Assembly (NCBI RefSeq): GCF_030272615.1 | Contig: NC_081415.1 | Location: forward strand, 507,051,373-507,115,372 | Direction: 5' to 3' | Length of the DNA stretch: 64,000 nt | From: Cryptomeria japonica | Lineage: Eukaryota > Streptophyta > Pinopsida > Cupressales > Cupressaceae | In this document: piece by piece, positions 42,732 through 55,282 of the stretch | Layout: each line of letters opens with the position of its first letter | How positions within the stretch are numbered: position 1 is the stretch's first letter | Position numbers and translations under genes: made by a program | The notes under the pieces: model-generated | Seen by the model: the letters and a program-made list of their open reading frames with translations, nothing else | Databases searched by the model: none | Told to the model about the DNA's origin: nothing

Positions 42732-44069
42732 GATGTGTATAGCGCTCCCAAGCTCTAACATATCTCTCTTATTTACTTGCAGGTATCCAGGGACAACAAA
42801 GCAACACACAAGAGAATCCGACCAGATTCAACAAGCGACCTTTGGGGTTTGTCATTCCAAGCAATGACGGATCCCTATCCACTTTTTATACATTTTCTTT
42901 CTTGTTCATCAAATGTATAGTCTATTTTTATATAGCATAGAATAAGTTAATCCCACGGCTTGTGTGAGAAGCTATACACTTGTAATACTTTGACCGATTT
43001 CAATATATATGCAAAGTTTTTTTTAAAAAATTGTTCTATTTTACAAACTTGCACAACAATCTATAATCAAACTGATAAATGTATGCATGAGAACGAACCA
43101 ATGCCAAAAATCATGTGTACCTCTTTCTCTTTTCCTGGTAATAACTACTCAGCTCTTCCTGATTGAGCTGGAAGTAAAATCGGGTAACAGGTTCAAATGA
43201 AAATGAATTGAAAATTGACTTTGATGCTCTCAATGAAGAGCAATATGAAGATTATTAAATATTCATTATAATTTTCATTGTTTATAGACATTTGAGAAAT
43301 CATTCGATTATGAATTTATGAGTATTTTTGTTTTTCCAAATTATGAGGTATTTAAATATTTTGTTTTTTTGGCAGTTCTAAGTAGGTAGGTAGGTATATA
43401 GATGTGTATAGCACTCCCGAGCTCTAACATATCTCTCTTATTTACTTGCAGGTATCCAGGGACAACAAAGCAACACACAGGAGAATCCGACCAGATTCAA
43501 CAAGCGACCTTTGGGGTTTGTCATTCCAAGCAATGACGGATCCCTATCCACTTTTTATACATTTTCTTTCTTGTTCATCAAATGTATAGTCTATTTTTAT
43601 ATAGCATAGAATAAGTTAATCCCATGGCTTGTGTGGGAAGCTATACACTTGTAATACTTTGACCGATTTCAATATATATGCAAAGTTTTTTTTTAAAAAT
43701 TGTTCTATTTTACAAACTTGCACAACAATCTATAATCAAACTGATAAATGTATGCATGAGAACGAACCAATGTCAAAAATCACGTGTACCTCTTTCTCTT
43801 TTCCTGGTAATAACTACTCAGCTCTTCCTGATTGAGCTGGAAGTAAAATCGAGTAACAGGTTCAAATGAAAATGAATTGAAAATTGACTTTGATGCTCTC
43901 AATGAAGAGCAATATGAAGATTATTAAATATTCATTATAATTTTCATTGTTTATAGACATTTGAGAAATCATTCGATTATGAATTTATGAGTATTTTTGT
44001 TTTTCCAAATTATGAGGTATTTAAATATTTTGTTTTTTTGGCAGTTCTAAGTAGGTAGGTAGGTAGGTA
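42732..44069 (+). repeat. 669-bp tandem duplication containing hAT tail fragments
   Basis: Unit 1 (42732-43400) and unit 2 (43401-44069) are nearly identical, for example GCGCTCCCAAGCTC against GCACTCCCGAGCTC. Each begins with an unidentified segment (GCAGGTATCCAGGGACAAC) and ends with about 200 bp (43190-43392 and 43859-44061) that match the hAT gene end and 3' flank at 23990-24190, including the codons for the terminal DFDALNEEQYEDY and the stop. The twin 68-codon frames at 42960 and 43629 are copies of each other and not supported as genes. Confidence 0.9.
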
Positions 44070-44230
44070 GGTATGTATATAGATAGATAGATAGATAGAT
44101 AGAATGGATGGATGGATAGATGGATGGATGCATGAATGGATAGATGGATAGATCAATTGATCGATGGATCAATGGATGGATAGACCGATGGATGGATAGA
44201 TAGATTGATAGATGGATTGATGGATGGATG
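44050..44230. repeat. GATA/GATG tetranucleotide array
   Basis: An imperfect TAGG, GATA and GATG array like that at 24182-24402. The copia element inserted at its right end, using a GGATG unit as target. Confidence 0.92.
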
Positions 44231-44550
44231 TATTAGAATATTTAATTATATTTTAGTCACCTATATTTAGTTCCTTGTTTAATGGTCATTTAGCTTTTTT
44301 AGCTTTTAAGCTTTATTTAGCATTTAGCTTTTTCTTTTTAATTAATTAGCTTTTAAGCTTTATTTAGCATTTAGCTTTTTCTTTTTAGTTAATTAGCATT
44401 TGAGCTTAATTTAGCTTTTAGCTCTTTAATCTTTTACTTTAACGTTATGTTCTAATTATAGAACATCATCTTGTAACCTCTATATATACGTGTGTATATT
44501 GTTCAATGTAATTATCCCATCATTGAATCATTCATTCAATTTATTTTTCA
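44231..44550 (+). repeat. 5' LTR of the copia element
   Basis: 320 bp. It contains two tandem copies of a roughly 54-bp AGCTTTTAAGCTTTATTTAG unit and a TATA box (CTATATATACG, about 44481-44491) followed by GTGTGTATAT. Confidence 0.93.
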
Positions 44551-44562
44551 TGGTATCAGAAC
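44551..44562 (+). other. Primer-binding site of the copia element
   Basis: TGGTATCAGAAC directly follows the LTR end at 44550 and is complementary to initiator methionine tRNA at 10 or more positions. A T-rich leader (44580-45260) separates it from the start codon. Confidence 0.85.
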
Positions 44563-45269
44563 ATGGAAATTAAAAATTTCAAAAAAATTTGTTATTAAAA
44601 TTTTTCGAAGTTTTTATTGAAGAGATTTTTTTTTAAAACTGTTTTTTTTTTTTAAAAACAGATATTTTTTTTCTCTTCCTAGGCAGTTTTTTTTTTGCAG
44701 GTTGAATATTTTCCTAGGGTTTTTCCAATTTTCGACTAGAGTTTTGACCCTTATGTTCAAGTCGAAATTTTATTTTGGTTGCAGATTCTTGGTGGGTTTT
44801 TCGAGAGCTCAACTAGGTCCTCCTCAGATTTTTATGGGTGCATCGTTTTCCGTGCCTCGATTTTTGAGTCGTCGAATCTGCATTCTATTTTTAGATTCTT
44901 GGTGGGTTTTTCAAGAGCTTTTTTGAGTTGGTCTCAAATTTTTTTGGGTGCCTCGTTTTTTGTGCCTCGATTTTTGTGCCAGCAAATTTGCCTTGGAATT
45001 TAAAAGCAGTTCACAATTTCTGCTATTTCTATGGACGTTGAGATTTTTGTTGTTTTTTTGGCACCATTTATGTTGTTTTAAGTGTGCAGAAAATTTTAAT
45101 TTTTGGGTTTCTTCCAAACCTCAAAATTCATGCCTTGGAATTCATGCCAGAATTCTCCTATAGGGTTTCAGTTTTTTCAGCAGCTATTTCTATTCTGATT
45201 TTTTTTAAAATCAGATTCTTCTGTCTCTTGCTTTCACTTAGTTGACCTCGATCAACCTCAATTTTCGTG

Positions 45270-48200
45270 ATGGCATCATTAACCAACATCATGTTGGAAC
45301 ACAGTCAAAAGTTCAACGGTCGCAACTACAACACCTGGAAACAGCGTATGCTTACCATCTTTGAGTATCGTTGCCTTGATCAGCTTGTTTTGGGCAAGGA
45401 ATCTCGTCTTACAACAGCGGGTGATGATGATCAAGACAAACATGATGTGAAGAATCGAGAAGCTGTCATGCTTATCAAACTCTCCGTCACAAATGATCAA
45501 CTCCCACAAGTGCCTTCAGGTAAAACAGCAAAAGAGATCTGGGATCTTTTGAAGGATCTTCATGAAACCTCTGACAAGAGCCGAGCTTTCTTTCTAAAGA
45601 ATATGTTGTTTTCTATCATGATGGATGAGAAGTCATCTATCCAAGCACATCTTACGAAGATCAAGGACATCCGTGATCAATTAGAAGCTATAGGCCGAAC
45701 CATGGTGGAAGAGGATATGGTAGTGATCACGCTGAAAAGCCTTCCTAGATCCTACGAGCATTTCATTGATACGCTCAATATCTCCTCTACTAGTGTTGAT
45801 TTGAAGTTTCCTGATCTTTGCAACAAGCTGCTCCAACAGGATCGATGGAAGCAGCAGTTTGGAAGCAGTGCTAGTTCATCCACTGAACAGGCTTTCACAG
45901 CCTCAGCTTCGCATAAGTACAAGGGTAAAGCTCCGTCCTTCCAGCAGAAAGGACAAGGTCAAGGTCAACCTCAGCAGTCTTCCAAAAAGAAGAGCTTACA
46001 GTGTTCCTACTGTCATATATATGGCCATTTGGTGAAAGATTGTCGGAAATTGATAGCATCCCAGCAATCCAAACAGGGAGGGTCCAAGCAGAAAGCCAAT
46101 TCTGCCACGCATCCTGATCAGAAGGAATCTGCCTTCTATGCGTTCATGGCCCAAACCTCCTCTAATGATGTTCAATCATCAGCCTGGTACATTGACTCTG
46201 GAGCCTCTCGACATTTCACACATCGTCGGGATTGGTTTACAGAGTACATGCCTTTCACTAATTCAGTGATCTTTGGTGGAGGTGAAGAGTATACTGTTGT
46301 CGGCAAGGGCAACGTTCAGATTTCTAGTGGGAGGGATTTAATATTCCTCAATGTATACTTTGTACCTAGTATGAAGCTCAATCTACTGTCAGTCAGTCAG
46401 ATTATGCAGCATTCACCACAGCTGGATGTCGTCTTTGGGTTGCACAAGTGCAGCATTGTTGATAGGGAGACTCGCACTACAGTTGCAGTTGGTGTTGAGG
46501 ATCATGGTCTTTATAGACTTGTTGATTCTACTGGTTCTCAGGAGCTCGCCATGGCAGCTAGGAGTACTTCCATCAGCACTCTTTGGCATCAGCGATATGG
46601 GCATCTCAATGTCCACTATCTCTCTCAGTTGGTTCAAGAGGATCTAGTCATAGAATTACCTGAGATTCAAACTCAAAATCATGGAGTTTGCGGAGCGTGT
46701 CAAGCTGGAAAGCAGCATAGGACTCCGTTTTCAGATGGAGACGCTTGGAGAGCATCCAAGGTCTTGCAACTCGTTCATGCAGACATCTGTGGTCCCATGA
46801 ACATTCCATCAGTCACTGGATGTAGGTATTTTCTATTATTTGTTGATGATTTCAGCAGACGCATGTGGGTTTATTTTCTTAAGCAGAAATCAGAGGTGTT
46901 CACCATGTTTCAAAAGTTTAAGGCCTTAGTGGAAAAAGAGTCTAGCCGTCAGATAGTCACTCTTCGGTCCGACAATGGAGGGGAATTTTGTTCTACAGAG
47001 TTCACCAACTTTTGTGCATCACATGGCATTAAGCATCAACTTACCACACCTTACACCCCACAACAGAACGGTGTTGTTGAGCGCAGGAACCGTACAGTCA
47101 CTGAGATGGCTCGGTCTATGTTGGAGCATAGAAATGTTCCAAAACACTTTTGGGCGGAAGCGGTCTTCACTGTAGTCTACCTTCTGAACCGGTCTCCCAC
47201 AAAGGTCGTTAAGAAGATGACTTCAGAGGAAGCTTGGTCTGGCAGGAAGCCCAAAATCAGTCATTTGAAAGTTTTTGGCTCTACAGCTTATGTTTGGATT
47301 CTAGATGCCACGTGCACCAAACTGGATCCAAAGAGTTAGAAATTGATGTTCATCGGCTACAGTGACAACCACAAGGCATATCGGCTGGTTGATATAGACA
47401 CTAATCACCTCGTATTCAGTCGAGATGTAGTATTTGATGAAGAAAGAGGGCCTTTTCAGCCTTCCTCTCCTGATTTGAGCACTGAGGATCACCCTCCAAA
47501 GGCTGTAAGTATGGGTGTTCGTCTTCCCTTAGCTCCACTTGATGGGAGGGATTTAGTTGACTCTGAAGTTGTGGGATCTCCCAGGCATGACATTGCACCC
47601 CCTGACTTTCCTCAAGATCTTCTCGATCCACATCCAGAGGAGCTTGCTCCAGATATTCCAGGCACTCTTCATCCTGCAGCAGATGTTGGTACTTCTACTC
47701 TCCGACCTAAGTGGTGGGCCAAGACCATTGGTGATCTTCATGATGATGAGCTCATTGAGGGTAGATCAGTTAGAGGTAAGAGCAAGCAACACACAGCTAA
47801 TTTTGCTCTTATGGCCAACATTCACAGTATTTATGAGCCTCAAACATATATAGAGGCTAAAGGTGTACCTGAATGGGAAAAGGCTATGGTAGCGGAGCAA
47901 CATAGTCTTCTGAAAAACAACACTTGGGTATTGTTCGATCTTCCTCCAAGAAAGAAGCCCATTGGCTGCAAATGGGTGTTTAAAGTCAAGTATAAAGCTC
48001 ATGGGAGCCTTGATAAGTACAAGGCTCAGTTGGTGGCAAAAGGGTTTTCACAGAAGGAGGGCATCGACTATGAGGAGACATTTGCTCCCACAACCAAGAT
48101 GAGTACCATTAGGCTTGTCCTTGCTCTCTCAGCTCAATTTGGATGGAAAGTCCATCAAATGGACATCAAGAGTGCCTTTCTCAATGGTGATTTGCAGGAA

Positions 48201-49340
48201 GAAGTCTACATGACGCAACCTCCAAGTTTCAAGGTTGCCGGTAAGGAACACCAGGTATGTAGACTAGTCAAAGCACTCTATGGCCTCAAACAGGCTCCTC
48301 GTGCATGGTACATCAAAATTGATAAGTACTTGATTGATCAAGGCTTTCAAAGGAGTCCTTCAGATCCCAATTTGTATGTCAAAAAAACTAGTGATGATAT
48401 TCTATTTCTAGTAGTCTATGTTGATGATCTCATCATTACTGGCAGTGCAGCACATCTGATCATGCAGGTCAAACAGAATTTGTGTCAGCATTTTGATATG
48501 ACAGATTTGGGACTTCTCCATTATTGTCTCGGTGTAGAGGTTTGGCAGACTGATAGCCACATATTCGTTTCTCAGTCAAAGTATGTCAAGAGCCTACTAG
48601 ATAAGTTTCGAATGCAAGATTGTAAACTTGCATCTACACCTATGGAGATAGGGCTCAAATTATCGACCAAATCAGATTAACCTGTAGTGGATGAGTCTTC
48701 ATTCAGGCAACTAGTGGGCAGCCTCATCTATCTCACCGCCACTAGACCTGACATCAGTTATGCTGTGAGCTATATTTCTCACTTCATGTCATCCCCAAAA
48801 GTTGAACATTGGGTTGCAACGAAGCGTGTGCTTAGATATGTGAAGGGCACTCCTGATTTTGGCATTCTGTACAGCAGAAGCAAAGATCCTAGGCTGGTTG
48901 GTTTTACAGACTTAGATTGGGCAGGTTGTGTTGATGACAGAAAGTCAACTTCTGGGTATGTTTTCAGCTTGGGTACAGGTGCAGTCACATGGACCAACAA
49001 GAAGCAACAGGCAATAGCTCTTTCCTCGACCGAAGCAAAGTATCGGGGAACTGTTAAGGCAGCATGTGAGGCAATTTGGCTACGTAGGATGCTTGCAGAC
49101 ATGCAAATGTCTCAACCATGACCTACTCCCTTGTTTTGTGATAATCAAGGGGTTCTAAAATTAGCCAAAAATCCAGTCTTCCATGAGCGGACAAAGCATG
49201 TGGAGCTTCATTGTCATTTCATCTGCCAACATGTTGAAGATGGATCAGTGATACTGCAATACATTCCTACAGAAGATCAAACTGCAGATATCCTCACCAA
49301 GTCCTTGAGCCCAGCAAAGTTTCTCAAATTTAGAGGGTAG
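45270..49340 (+). pseudogene. Copia gag-pol polyprotein with three in-frame stops
   Basis: Start ATG 45270 (MASLTNIML). Domains in order: UBN2-type gag (FNGRNYNTWKQRM, 45310-45870); CCHC zinc knuckle CSYCHIYGHLVKDC (about 46000-46045); aspartic protease WYIDSGASRHF (about 46190); GAG-pre-integrase (HQRYGHLN, CGACQAGK, about 46590-46720); integrase core with HADICGPM, DDFSRRMWVYF, RSDNGGEF and QQNGVVERRNRT (46770-47110); reverse transcriptase (47870-48560: KPIGCKWVFKVKY, MDIKSAFLNGDL, ALYGLKQAPRAWY, YVDDLI); RNase H (TDLDWAGCVDDRKSTSGY, STEAKYRG, DNQG, 48900-49150). Stops TAG 47337, TAA 48678 and TGA 49119 interrupt it, all in one frame with no frameshift. TAG 49338 may be the natural end. Catalytic motifs look intact, so loss of function is recent and by point mutation. 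Confidence 0.93.
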
Positions 49341-49364
49341 CTTGGTGTGATAGATAGCATGACC

Positions 49365-49376
49365 ATTAAGGGAGGG
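49365..49376 (+). other. Polypurine tract of the copia element
   Basis: AAGGGAGGG directly precedes the 3' LTR at 49377 and would prime plus-strand DNA synthesis. Confidence 0.8.
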
Positions 49377-49696
49377 TATTAGAATATTTAATTATATTTT
49401 AGTCACCTATATTTAGTTCCTTGTTTAATGGTCATTTAGCTTTTTTAGCTTTTAAGGTTTATTTAGCATTTAGCTTTTTCTTTTTAATTAATTAGCTTTT
49501 AAGCTTTATTTAGCATTTAGCTTTTTCTTTTTAGTTAATTAGCTTTTAAGCTTAATTTAGCTTTTAGCTCTTTAATCTTTTACTTTAACGTTATGTTCTA
49601 ATTATAGAACATCATCTTGTAACCTCTATATATAGGTGTGTATATCGTTCAATGTAATTATCCAATTATTGAATCGTTCATTCAATTTATTTTTCA
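49377..49696 (+). repeat. 3' LTR of the copia element
   Basis: 320 bp, collinear with the 5' LTR and about 97.5% identical by eye. Differences cluster in the last 60 bp (for example CCCATC against CCAATT). Confidence 0.93.
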
Positions 49697-49750
49697 GGAT
49701 GAACCCACACGGCCACACCCATACCCCATTCTAGGACCAGCAACTTAGCT

Positions 49751-50215
49751 TGTTGGTGTAAATAATTATTCATGATGGATATTATTACACTTTACTTAAG
49801 TTTACTTAGGTACATGCATTTGATAGTAGTTTGGGTACGAGACATTTGGGTGTTTGTGCCACATTGGGATAGTGTGTGTAGGAGAATTTCCACCTTTTAT
49901 GGTGTTGATCTTATCTTGTTGTTACCTTCCACCTCATGTGGAATATTATATTATTTCTCCTACCTACCCACACCTATTTCCTACCTACCCTTGTTTCTTA
50001 TTGAGCCACATGTCATGTTTGTGTGCTCACATATCCCTAGCCTTGCCTATATAAGCAGGCTCATCTACATTGTTTGTATCGCAATCAATCTATATCTTGT
50101 AATGATCCAGTTGATCATATTTTGCATCTTGATAAAATACAGTTTATTCCTATCATCTATTTTGTCTCTCTTATTTGTGTTTTCCATTGCCTCTAGATCT
50201 TGGCAAAATCTCACA
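49751..50215 (+). mobile_element. Solo LTR K (TGTTGGTGTAAAT...AAATCTCACA)
   Basis: 465 bp flanked on both sides by TAGCT (49746-49750, 50216-50220), an exact 5-bp duplication. It has a TATA-like CCTATATAAGCAGG (about 50045-50060) and a pyrimidine-rich U5. The open frame at 49772-50218 lies wholly inside it and is not a gene. Confidence 0.9.
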
Positions 50216-50408
50216 TAGCTTCATTTAACTTACCATGGACAAAATTACATTACGATCTTATATGCCAAAATCACATTCCTTCAAACTCATCCGCTTGTTT
50301 GAGGTCCTTAAAGAATAATGAATATGCATGTTGCGCCCTATTTATTCACTATTAGGCATAATATTCTTGCTTTATTCAAGTAGTAAAATTTACATTCTAC
50401 CCTCTCAA

Positions 50409-50985
50409 ATAGGATGGGCTCAATGGTAAAACTATAGGAACTTCCATTACAAAGCCCCAATTTCAAATCCAAGGGGACGTGATAAATTTTTTAAATGGGT
50501 AAAATACAGCATCTAACTCTCTAGGTACGGAAATACGTATTCTTGAATGTCAAATAGAATGAGATCAAGTGTGCTCAGAAGATAAAAGTATTGGGACTTC
50601 AATAGGAGAGCCCCAAGTTCAAATCCAAGGATACATGATAAACTGGTGAAATTGAACAAGATAAGCATCCAACTCTCTAGGTGCAGAAGTTTATATATAC
50701 TCTATGCTATCAAACAGGATGAGCTCAAATACACTCCACTGGTAAAAGTATCAGGACTTCCATAATGAAGCCCCAAATTCAAATCCAGGCAGACACGATA
50801 AAGAGTTCAAGTCAGGTAAAATACCACATCCAACTCTCTAGATTTAGGAATTTAGATTCTACCTTCTGAATAGGAAAAGCTTTAAGTGGTAAAAGAATTG
50901 AAGCTTCAATAACAAATCTCTAGTTATAATCCCAAGAAGCAAGAGTCTTGAAGGCAAAATATCACATCCAACTAGCTGAGTGCGG
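50409..50985 (+). repeat. Tandem array of four tRNA-like (SINE-head-like) units
   Basis: Four units of about 150-160 bp start near 50409, 50557, 50717 and 50869. Each has an A-box-like GGCTCAATGGTAAAA or variant, then GGAACTTCCATTA-type arms, then AGCCCCAA(A/G)TTCAAATCC, close to the pol III B box GGTTCGANTCC. A common tail ACATCCAACTCTCTAG(G/A)T ends units 1-3 and ACATCCAACTAGCTGAG ends unit 4. No unit folds as a full tRNA, so these are tRNA-derived repeats and not tRNA genes. Confidence 0.6.
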
Positions 50986-50989
50986 CATT

Positions 50990-52840
50990 CACAAGCAGAC
51001 AAGGTCCAGTACATATTTTGGATGAATTTGATGTAATACAAAACCCCTTAGTCATGGCTACCAAGCCAAACTTTACCCTTGAAAATAAGGAATTTTCAGT
51101 TTACCAAAAAAAATTAAAAAATATTGCATTCTAGTTCTCCGTAAGTAAGCATAGTGGGGAATGAGCGTTCTTATTAACCACATCAATATGCTATTCTAAA
51201 CATGAGGTTTGTCTCCTAAAGGAACATGGTATTTCCCCCCTAAGTTTACAGTCTGGAATCCACGAAATTCAAATTTCGTCAGGAATCTTGCACAAAAGGC
51301 AAAGGTATTTTTTGAGTTAACAGCCAAACGAAAACCAATTTGCTGCATTTAATACTCCTGGGTTTTGATATCTGGACCAAGTTCTCTAGTAAACTTGAAC
51401 CCTAACCGTGCATCATAAATTTTCAAATTGATAAATTCTTTCGTTCACGTGTAATTTTCAGGGTCGTATGCAATTCACAAGTACAGTTCAGAAGAATAAG
51501 TGAACATGGTTTGAGTTTGAGTTGTACCTGTGAAAACATCTTCCGCTTTTCGTCGCATATCTCTGAAAAGGAAATTGCTACTAAATAAATGAAGACAAAT
51601 TGTACAAATTCAAATTGTCATTGATATAGAATAGCTTACCTTTTCATCTGAGAGGACAATTTTGGTTTCCCTTCATATGGCATCAACATGCACTAGCCAG
51701 ATAGACCCTTAACCCTGACAGATATCTTCTCAGTTTTTCTTGTTTAAAACTACAAATTATTTATGTGCAGAACAGATTCAAAACCTGAAAATCAATCGAG
51801 CATTTCGGCTTGACTTTCCAATCTTTTGTTTTCCCGCGTTGAGGAGACTCGTTTTTATGTTCGTTCCCTTTTAAACTATCTATTGCTTGATTTATTGCTA
51901 TTTTCTAAGGTATTCAAAGTGCATCTATAAATGATTGATTATCAAATTAGGAACATGTCAATAAAAAGAATTACAAGTTGTATAAAGTTGTCTCTTTCTA
52001 AGAGTAGTTGGAAGTGATCTTATTTAATTTCTTTAGGTTAATTTTGAGATATAAGAGAATAGATTAAATTAATATTTTACTAAAAAAAATTAGTTTTTAT
52101 TAATTTAATAAAGTAAAATTAAAAAAATATTATAATGTCTTTTAATTATTGAGCTTTAATGAAATATTTTAAGCATGGATTTGAAAAGATCTTTGGAAAA
52201 TTTCTAAAAGGAAATATAAAAGTGGAATTAAAAGTTCGTTTGCTTATATTTGGTTTTATTTTCTTTGTTGTGAATTTTGAGAACTTTTTGTGGAGCAAAA
52301 CTTTGTTTCAATAGTGGAAGGCCTACCCTAACTAGTTGTAAGTGGAGCCACTCATGTTTCACAATTCGATTCAATGATTAAAGATTACGAACTTTGTTTT
52401 GAGACTTTAGGATTTCCAAGAGAATATAGATGTCATTATAGAATGAAAGACAAAGTATGGGAGATTGGATCGTTTTGTGTTGGGTGATATTATTATTAAT
52501 GGAGGTATAAGTATATGACCTTGGTAGGGAGACATTTGGGTGCATACTCTGTCGTCATCACCTTCATATATTGGCTTAAATCTTTGTGAGGAGTGAATAA
52601 AGTATTTTAGGCAATTATTTTTCTTGTTTGGCCACTACCTCTTTTGTATTTGCCATGGGAAATAAGGGAGCGGATTGTTGGAGTTGTATAACCAATTAGA
52701 AGCATTGTGATTCCTCTATGCAAGTTGTCCCTAATTGTTAGGTAAAATATGTTGGTGCTAAGTAATTGGGTTTGTAGAGTGGCATGTGATTGTTTGTGCT
52801 AGTCTAAGCCATGATTGGCTAATGTGAGGAGGTTATCACT
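50990..52840. other. No gene seen
   Basis: AT-rich non-coding sequence with no open frame above background and no repeat that I recognise. 52050-52300 is extremely AT-rich. Confidence 0.5.
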
Positions 52841-52841
52841 C

Positions 52842-52903
<62 letters not shown>
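52842..52903. repeat. (TA)n(GT)n compound microsatellite
   Basis: About 7 TA units then about 24 GT units, directly abutting the LTR start TGTTGG of element L. Confidence 0.95.
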
Positions 52904-52905
<2 letters not shown>

Positions 52906-55209
52906 GGCATTGTGTTGTCATTGGTGTCAACCGGTATGGGATGATAACCGATAGAAGAGATGTACGTGCAACACTGTTATGAAGGAGTACAGAATGTGAT
53001 ATCTTGGATATCATCTTGTGTTGCAGAACACCGGTAAAGATAAGGAAGATGACCTCAGGAGTCACCAATACACAAGTTAGTGCCTGACTTGTGTGATGAG
53101 ATAGAGAGGTGTTTGAGCGGTTGTTTGTGATGAAGAGGCAAAATGTTATTTGAATCGCATCAGCACTGATAGAGAAGAATGAACCAGTGTGTTGTGAGGT
53201 TGCAGAACTATAGGACCCTCACCGGTTGAAGATGCAGTCATCATGAGAAGCAATGACTAAACAGTGAGTGTGTCCACACCAAATCACATGTGCCTATTTG
53301 AAGATATGTTGCACAAACAAGGAACTCACATGAGCAGATGACGAGGTGTTACTCCACCAAGTAAGTGGAGCTTATCTCATATATGCAGTGAGGTATTATA
53401 GTTTGGTGAGATAAGAATGAAGAGGTAAAAGCAATGACTTGAGGGATCGCACTAGATCCACTGGTGAATTGAGGGAATGTCTTAAGAGAATGAGATCAAG
53501 GTTATGCACTGGACCAATAGAGAAGGCATGCTAAAGAAGAGTGATATGTTTGTCATTCAAACAAACTAGCTGAGCAGATACAGTCAGAGGAGAATGGTCT
53601 GACCGATGAAGGAGTCTAGTAAAGGTTGATGACTGGTGTCATCAAGAGTGATAACTGGTATGTAAGCCCACCAGTAATATGAGCAAGGTGCAGATGCAAA
53701 CGACTCTCCACCTTGGGGAAATGAGCAAATAGGCTTGCTCAAAGAAAGACGTGTCTGACGACCGGTCAAGGTGTTCCACCTATAGTTTAGCAGAATGCAA
53801 ACATGATGAGGTTACCGGTATAGTGTGTGATATCGGCAGGAAAGAGGAACAAGTTGAGTGGCTAGGTGATCCCATTTGGACCAACATGAAGTGCCAAGCT
53901 GACAGTTAGTCGATATGGATGCCACATGGAGTCAACATGGAAAACCTACGTTTGGATAAAGATGGAATGTACATCAATAAGGTTGTTGCAGGGTTGGTCA
54001 ACTTTAATGAAAGGTCACACAAATCACGGGACATGTTGCAGTGCGATTGCAGGGGTTTGAGGCTTGAGGTCTGGAAGACAACTACAAGTCAGCTAAGAGT
54101 GATTGATAAGATTGAGGTGACGAAGGAAACAACACGACGGTTCTTTCGTGATTGACCAAGGGCTCAGCTATTAGGGTAAAAAGCAAGTCGCCAGAGATGG
54201 AAGGCGTAATCCAGGAGATGCGAATATGGCGGAGTTGTGCAATCGAATGTCAGAAAGATCATATCGTGCAAGATTTGATTGGATTTGTTTTGCCTCAAGG
54301 ATGGTGAGGAAACCCTAACCGCCTAGATTTTGAATTGGTTTTTGGAGGGAAAATCGAGCTATAAGTGTTGGGCCGAAGAGAATGTTTAGTGTTGATGAAT
54401 AGTAGAATATTATGTGATTGCGAAGTTGAAGACTTCTGCAAGTAAGAGAAAATCAACCAAGTGCTCAACGAACATCTGTGAAGAGAGGGAGAGTGAGAGA
54501 GAACTTGGTTGAAGCATTCAACCAATTGGAGAGAAGAACCGATAGTTCTCATACTGGTAGTGCAGAAGTGAAGGAGGTTGTAGAAAAGATAAACAGAGAA
54601 CCGACAGAGAGTAGAATTGGTGAAGAGCAGAGCAGTGAGGAGGAGATTCAGTGAGAGTAGTACAGAAGAGAGATAAACTGGTAAGACTTACCAGTAGAGA
54701 AGCAACAGGTGAAGAGCAGCAGAGAAGCAACAGGTGAAGTAGAGAAGGTATCTCACCGATAAAGATATATATAATGGTTGCAAGATTCACTTGTAACAAG
54801 ATAACCACTTATGTATTTGATGTTTATATTGTGAACACTGAGTTGTAGCTCGGTGCAGAGGTTGTAGCTCCTTGGGTTGGTGCCCTAAAGTCAGTGGTTG
54901 GTGCTCCTTAGGTTGGTGCCCTAAACTTTGTAACTGTGTTTTTATTGTGAGGTTGGATTGGAGCAGTAGACTCCAGCAACATTGCTCACTGAGGCTTTTC
55001 CCATCTTGGGTTTTCCTCGTATATGGTGGTGTTATGTGATGTCTCCTTGTGAGTGTGTTTGCATTTAAGTTAGTCTCTTCCCTAACCAGTGAGTCTGCAT
55101 TGAGTTAAATCTAGGAACCGGTATGCTCACAAAGGACTGCAAAAGAAAATGAGATTTGAGAACCATTGATTCACCCCCTCCCCCTCTCAGTGGTGCATTG
55201 TGTTTAACA
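52902..55209 (+). repeat. 5' LTR of element L
   Basis: The 2,308-bp LTR has many CCGGT(A/T)- and ACTGGT-containing words, GA-rich U3 (53000-54780), a TATA-like ATATATATAATGG (about 54765), and a U5 with GGGTTGGTGCCCTAAA twice and CACCCCCTCCCCCTCTCAGT near its end. Short frames inside (53919-54155, minus 54808-54295) are not supported as genes. Confidence 0.75.
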
Positions 55210-55282
55210 ATTGGTATCAAAGCCTAGGTTCCCAGTTAGAAGAGTGTTCTCCAACGTGGGTAGATTCCGGCCTAAGGACACA

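Larger units (their letters stand above)
44231..49696 (+). mobile_element. Ty1/copia LTR retrotransposon, structurally complete
   Basis: The 5,466-bp element has two 320-bp LTRs (44231-44550, 49377-49696), a primer-binding site, a polypurine tract and one gag-pol frame. Exact target duplications GGATG lie at 44226-44230 and 49697-49701. The LTRs begin TATTAG rather than TGTTAG in both copies, and end TTTTTCA. By eye the LTRs differ at about 8 of 320 positions, so the insertion is fairly young relative to the other elements here. Confidence 0.95.

Noticed and set aside
42960-43835. Twin 68-codon open frames 669 bp apart as a duplicated small gene
   Set aside because: They are identical because the whole 669-bp unit is duplicated; there is no domain, start context or sign of codon conservation beyond the DNA identity.
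49772-50218. 148-codon frame with hydrophobic segments
   Set aside because: It lies inside solo LTR K and runs over its promoter and U5; chance frame.
50409-50985. True tRNA genes
   Set aside because: A- and B-box-like words are present but no acceptor stem or anticodon arm can be formed convincingly.
53919-54155. 78-codon frame with charged residues
   Set aside because: It lies in U3 of the 2.3-kb LTR of element L and shows no known domain.
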